Source of the DNA: Methylomonas sp. | GTDB taxonomy: Bacteria; Pseudomonadota; Gammaproteobacteria; Methylococcales; Methylomonadaceae | Direction: 5' to 3' | Assembly: GCA_028688235.1 (NCBI GenBank) | Contig: JAQTYP010000131.1 | Location: 1-8,410 of the forward strand | DNA: 8,410 nucleotides | Shown: positions 6,875 through 8,410 of the stretch, in pieces | Layout of the letters: each line of letters opens with the position of its first letter | Numbering within the stretch: position 1 is the first letter of the stretch | Notes under the pieces: generated by a model | What the model saw: only the letters and a program-made list of their open reading frames with translations | Told to the model about the DNA's origin: nothing | Database searches by the model: none | Program-made: the position numbers and the translations under genes

Positions 6875-7173
6875 CGCACTGGTGGGCTTGTTCGGAGCCA
6901 ATCGTCGGAAATCGGTTCTATCGGCTTAAAAGTGGATTAAGGGATCGTAGCCTTATATAGCGATGAGAGGAGACGCTTGGGGGGAGCCAAGAAAAGTGCG
7001 GAGTGTGTCAGGCGGGAATGTCGGCGACAAGGATTGCTGCCGTCAAGCCACAGGATGGGTTCGGCCTTCCTCAACTGCCATGCTCCGCACATTTCTCGGC
7101 TGACCGATTTCTCAGTATGGCTGGGAGCATTTCGCGCCTTTCATGGATTAGCTGCGAATTTCGAGCTGATTGT
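6875..7173. other. Gene-free stretch downstream of the GGDEF-EAL gene
   Basis: No supported gene, RNA or terminator was found in these 299 bases. An 8-base inverted repeat, GTGCGGAG (6996-7003) and CTCCGCAC (7083-7090), brackets 79 bases and may be chance. Plus-strand frames that enter the next gene from here are antisense shadows. Confidence 0.5.
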
Positions 7174-8410
7174 TTACACCTTCAAACTGGCCGGGCAAGC
7201 GAAGATTGTCTCGGTTCTGCTGGTTTCGAAACGGTACAGATTCTGGAGTTCGATTGCTCTCATCGGTTTCGCGATACCGTAACCCTGCCCCCATTCACAG
7301 CCCATTTTGAGCAAGGTCAGGCTATGGCGTTCGGTTTCCACGCCTTCGGCAACCACCCTGCGCTCGAAGGCACGGGCCAATGCGATGATCCCCTGCACGA
7401 TAGTCCTGTCGGCAGGATTATCCAGCATATATCTGACGAAAGACTGGTCGATTTTCAGCACATCGACGGGCAGTTTGCTCAAATAGGTCAGCGACGAATA
7501 CCCGGTACCGAAATCGTCCAACGCAAAACTGACGCCCACCTGCCGACACTGCTGCATGATGCCTTCGACGGCGTCCAGATCCGTCAGCGCCGCCGACTCC
7601 AGTATCTCTATCTGCAGCCTGGACGGCGGCATGCGCCAACCCTCCAACTGTTGGCGCAAATGGGCGACGAAGCCGGGCGATTCCAGATGATAGGCGGAAA
7701 TATTGATGCTGATTTCGATATCCAACCCGTTACGGCGCCAGGCATCGAATTGTTTCGCCGCGGCGGCTATCACCCAATTGCCGATGCGAATATCCAGTTC
7801 GGTATTTTCCACGGCCCCTAAAAATTCCATCGGCGCCAACAAGCCACGCTCGGGATGGCGCCAGCGCAACAAGGCTTCGACTCCGACCAGCCTCTGACTG
7901 TGTAAATGGACTTTAGGCTGAAAATATAATTCGAGTTGATCATGGTCTAGTGCCAACTGTATGCTTTTCAGCAATTCGTTATGACTGCGTATGCGCTGGT
8001 CCGCCTCAGGGTCGTAGACATAAAAACAGTTTTTGCCCGATTGTTTGGCGACGTACATGGCCTGATCGGCATGGCGCAACAGCGTATCGGCATCGCCATC
8101 GTCTCTCGGATAAATGCTGACGCCGATACTGGCTCCCACGACATACACCTTGCCGGCTATCGTGATCGGTTCCGAAATCAGCGCCAACAGGCGCTCCAGA
8201 CTGGCAACACATTCGTGTTCTTCCGCCAGTCTTAACAATACGACGAACTCGTCGCCGCCCAGACGCGCGACGCTATCCCCGCCGCGCAAACTCAGCTCTA
8301 TGCGTCTTGCGATTTCGATCAACACGCTATCGCCAGCCTCGTGCCCCAACCTGTCGTTGATGGGCTTGAAACCGTCCAGATCCAGGTAACAGACGGCGAC
8401 CCTATGTTGC
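7174..8410 (-). CDS. GGDEF-EAL cyclic-di-GMP diguanylate cyclase/phosphodiesterase, N-terminus beyond right edge
   Basis: Makes and/or degrades the second messenger cyclic di-GMP. The frame is open from the right edge to TAA at 7174-7176, giving 411 residues; the ATG at 8349 is internal to the GGDEF domain and is not the true start. The GGDEF domain shows the metal-site segment YLDLDGFKPIND at the edge, an intact GGDEF motif (8245-8259) and the inhibitory site RGGD five residues before it. The EAL domain keeps EALLRW (E at 7876-7878), the Asn of SINIS, the Glu of EILES, DDFGTGYSSL (DD at 7513-7518), KIDQSFV, AEGVET and the Gln of GQGYGIAKPM, so phosphodiesterase activity is plausible. Any sensor domain lies outside the window. 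The short C-terminal tail after the EAL domain (about 16 residues) has no recognisable motif. It has no visible link to the glycogen genes. Confidence 0.93.
   Translation of the reverse strand, partial: QHRVAVCYLDLDGFKPINDRLGHEAGDSVLIEIARRIELSLRGGDSVARLGGDEFVVLLRLAEEHECVASLERLLALISEPITIAGKVYVVGASIGVSIYPRDDGDADTLLRHADQAMYVAKQSGKNCFYVYDPEADQRIRSHNELLKSIQLALDHDQLELYFQPKVHLHSQRLVGVEALLRWRHPERGLLAPMEFLGAVENTELDIRIGNWVIAAAAKQFDAWRRNGLDIEISINISAYHLESPGFVAHLRQQLEGWRMPPSRLQIEILESAALTDLDAVEGIMQQCRQVGVSFALDDFGTGYSSLTYLSKLPVDVLKIDQSFVRYMLDNPADRTIVQGIIALARAFERRVVAEGVETERHSLTLLKMGCEWGQGYGIAKPMRAIELQNLYRFETSRTETIFACPASLKV

Noticed and set aside
6996..7090. 8-base inverted repeat bracketing 79 bases as a mobile element
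   Set aside because: The arms are short, the match does not extend, and no target duplication or internal structure supports it.
7003..7821. 272-codon plus-strand open frame
   Set aside because: It is mostly antisense to the EAL domain; the minus-strand frame has the full EAL motif set.
7174..8349. ATG at 8349 as the start of the GGDEF-EAL gene
   Set aside because: The same frame continues to the right edge and encodes the conserved YLDLDGFKPIND part of the GGDEF domain, so the true start lies outside the window.

Overview
The window looks like chromosomal DNA from a gammaproteobacterium. The protein style and the palindromic repeats (one family starting GTTCCCACG, one starting GGTTAAGCCGTTCG) resemble gammaproteobacterial methanotrophs of the Methylococcaceae type. 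That placement is inference from recall, not a search result.

Layout. Positions 1-1474 (minus strand) hold most of a GlgX-type glycogen debranching enzyme, whose C-terminus lies beyond the left edge. A 348-base intergenic region with a strong hairpin follows. Three genes on the plus strand then form a tight run (1823-5581): a DUF4912 protein, a GH57 1,4-alpha-glucan branching enzyme, and an unusual protein that joins two starch-binding-like modules (CBM21/CBM53 type) to an endonuclease/exonuclease/phosphatase (EEP) domain. From 5582 to about 7173 there is no intact gene. This stretch holds palindromic repeats, the C-terminal half of an ABC-2 polysaccharide-export permease, a probable Rpn-family nuclease scrap, a frameshifted IS5-type transposase N-terminus and a MITE-like inverted-repeat element that cuts off that transposase. 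Positions 7174-8410 (minus strand) hold the C-terminal part of a GGDEF-EAL cyclic-di-GMP protein, whose N-terminus lies beyond the right edge.

How the genes fit together. GlgX removes alpha-1,6 branches and the GH57 enzyme makes them, so the divergent pair covers both sides of glycogen branch metabolism. The two other plus-strand genes are probably in the same transcript: 8 bases separate the first pair and 8 bases overlap in the second. The CBM-CBM-EEP protein is the most interesting item. Its context and binding modules suggest a metal-dependent hydrolase that acts on, or is anchored to, glycogen. Its substrate cannot be told from sequence.
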